From NCBI GenBank assembly GCA_029204225.1, contig MU836321.1, positions 1 through 30,532 of the forward strand: a stretch of DNA of 30,532 nt. Reading direction: 5' to 3'. The stretch is from Diphasiastrum complanatum. Taxonomy: Eukaryota > Streptophyta > Lycopodiopsida > Lycopodiales > Lycopodiaceae. Position numbers and translations under genes: made by a program. This document shows positions 29,728 through 30,532 of the stretch, one piece after another (positions within the stretch are counted from its first letter, which is position 1; every line of letters starts with the position of its first letter). A model generated the notes under the pieces. The model ran no database searches. It had not been told where the DNA came from and saw only the letters and a list, made by a program, of their open reading frames with translations.

Positions 29728-29792
<65 letters not shown>
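29728..29792 (+). repeat. LINE-2 (CT)n tail
   Basis: An uninterrupted CT run directly after GTTAATAAAG, ending before ACGTTGC. Confidence 0.92.
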
Positions 29793-29794
<2 letters not shown>

Positions 29795-29795
29795 G

Positions 29796-29869
29796 TTGCT
29801 CCACTGTTGCTTGTACATATTTTCTTTTTGGTCTTATGCACCCATGGGTGCCCAAAAGACATTAATAAA

Positions 29870-29925
<56 letters not shown>
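29796..29925 (+). mobile_element. LINE-3: minimal 3'-end copy of the same LINE family
   Basis: From about 29,810 the sequence parallels LINE-2 from about 29,672: TTGTACATATTT, then GTCTTATGCACC, the stem-loop, ATTAATAAAGC and a second CT tail (29,871-29,925). Only about 60 bp of LINE body is present, so it is either an extremely 5'-truncated insertion into the LINE-2 tail or a local duplication of the element end. Differences in the body (for example CTTTTTG versus ATCTG before the stem) argue against a very recent duplication. Confidence 0.75.
29838..29851 (+). other. LINE-3 3'-terminal stem-loop
   Basis: GCACC-CATG-GGTGC is a perfect 14-bp palindrome, 10 bases before ATTAATAAAGC. It differs from the LINE-2 stem-loop only in the first loop base. 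Confidence 0.65.
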
Positions 29926-29927
<2 letters not shown>

Positions 29928-29939
29928 GCGCGATGGTGG

Positions 29940-30120
29940 CGCCCTCCCGATCCCCTGCTGACGCCCTACTGACCTGACCCTGCTGACGCCCTGCTGACGC
30001 TTCTCCCTCTGCTGATCCACCTGCCTGATGCTGATCCACCTGCCCGATCCACCTGCTGCTGCCCTGGCCTAGCTCGCCCTACCCTGGTCACACTCACCTC
30101 CCCTCTGACCTCCATCGCAC
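29940..30120. repeat. C/T-rich degenerate minisatellite (CTGCTGACGCCC / CTGATCCACCTGCC)
   Basis: CTGCTGACGCCC recurs at about 29,956, 29,979 and 29,991, and TGATCCACCTGCC at about 30,014 and 30,030. No coding signal is seen. It follows the LINE-3 tail directly, as the C/T-rich 27,081 region follows the LINE-1 tail. Confidence 0.6.
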
Positions 30121-30239
30121 TCAGCGGGTCTCCATGGCTAGAAAAAAGGGGAGCCCTCGCTCCCCTCCCCCTCGCTCCCCTCCCTCTCCTTCGCTACCCC
30201 TCCCTCTCCTTTGCAGCCTGTCGCTGGCCCTTCACGCAC

Positions 30240-30470
30240 CCCCTCGCTGCCTACTCCCTCTCCCACCACCTCTCCCACCCCCTCGCTGGCCCTTCCCCCC
30301 CTCGCTGCCTGCTCAGCCTACTCCCGCCCCTCCCACCCCCTCGCTGGCCCTTCCCACCCCCTCGCTGTCTGCTCAGCCTACTCCCGCCCCCCCCCCCCCC
30401 TCGCTGGCCCTTCCCAACCCCTCGCTGCCTGCTCACAGCCCTCCCCCCTCTTCCTTGGCCCTCTCCTTTC
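30240..30470. repeat. C-rich minisatellite, about 57-bp unit, about 3 copies
   Basis: Units begin CCCTCGCTGGCCCTTCCC and contain CTCGCTGCCTGCTCAGCC and TACTCCCGCCC. Starts lie near 30,284, 30,339 and 30,400, and half-units precede them. Proline-rich (plus strand) and glycine/arginine-rich (minus strand) open frames run through it only because the repeat lacks stops. The frame starting MARKKGSPRSPP at 30,134 is not supported as a gene. Confidence 0.75.
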
Positions 30471-30532
30471 TCCATGGTTCTCCTGCCCCCTCCCATTATC
30501 CTCTCATTCCCTAATCTCCTACTCTCCTACAA

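Larger units (their letters stand above)
27081..29792 (+). mobile_element. LINE-2: internally deleted L1/Tx1-type non-LTR element
   Basis: In order: possible 5' UTR (27,081-27,648), ORF1 with coiled coil and RRM-like domain, C-terminal half of the endonuclease, ORF2 C-terminal domain, 3' stem-loop and (CT)n tail. The RT domain is missing entirely. At about 2.7 kb it keeps both ends but lost most of ORF2, so it resembles a non-autonomous deletion derivative. The left edge is set at the end of the LINE-1 tail and is not certain. Confidence 0.8.

Noticed and set aside
30134-30514. Proline-rich 126-codon frame starting MARKKGSPRSPP
   Set aside because: It is generated by a C-rich minisatellite that is open on both strands. 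No independent evidence for translation.

Overview
The window looks like intergenic DNA from a large, repeat-rich land-plant nuclear genome. The evidence is a Ty1-copia element with a primer-binding site for plant initiator tRNA-Met, several chromovirus-like Ty3-gypsy pol relics, and L1/Tx1-type LINE pieces. No intact host gene was found. The lineage cannot be fixed from sequence alone. The density and decay of the elements would suit a fern, lycophyte or gymnosperm, but that is inference. The only candidate host coding sequence is a 64-codon open stretch behind an intron-like acceptor on the minus strand (6,949-7,143).

Layout. 1-3,040: no recognisable gene, with a 16-bp minisatellite near the left end. 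3,051-4,078: about 50-bp hairpin-forming repeats in opposite orientation on either side of a copia RNase H scrap. 4,290-4,480: Ty3-gypsy RNase H scrap. 6,369-6,620: compact cluster of nested palindromes, MITE-like. 7,433-7,509: compound microsatellite. 8,117-8,790: a decayed copia gag joined directly to a decayed gypsy gag (plus strand). 9,000-11,090: minus-strand Ty3-gypsy pol whose RT has lost the YxDD region by internal deletion. 11,899-17,958: a complete Ty1-copia element with two LTRs of about 1.2% substitution divergence, a PBS, a 1.36-kb leader and a gag-pol frame broken by shifts and two stop codons. 18,235-18,764: minus-strand gypsy gag, PBS and LTR edge. 21,739-25,730: plus-strand Ty3-gypsy gag-pol relic.

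The last 5 kb is a nest of LINEs. LINE-1 (about 25,735-27,080) is a 5'-truncated ORF2 end that interrupts the gypsy integrase C-terminus. LINE-2 (about 27,081-29,792) has an ORF1 with coiled coil and RRM-like domain, then only scraps of endonuclease and ORF2 tail. LINE-3 (about 29,796-29,925) is a minimal 3'-end copy. All three end in the same arrangement: a 5-bp stem-loop, a conserved ATTAATRAAGC block and a (CT)n tail instead of poly(A). The stem of LINE-1 differs from that of LINE-2 and LINE-3 at three base pairs, all compensated. The large CT microsatellites here are therefore LINE tails, and the hairpin is the best candidate in the window for an uncharacterised functional element.

C/T-rich minisatellites fill the right edge (29,940-30,470). 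No tRNA, rRNA or CRISPR was seen.
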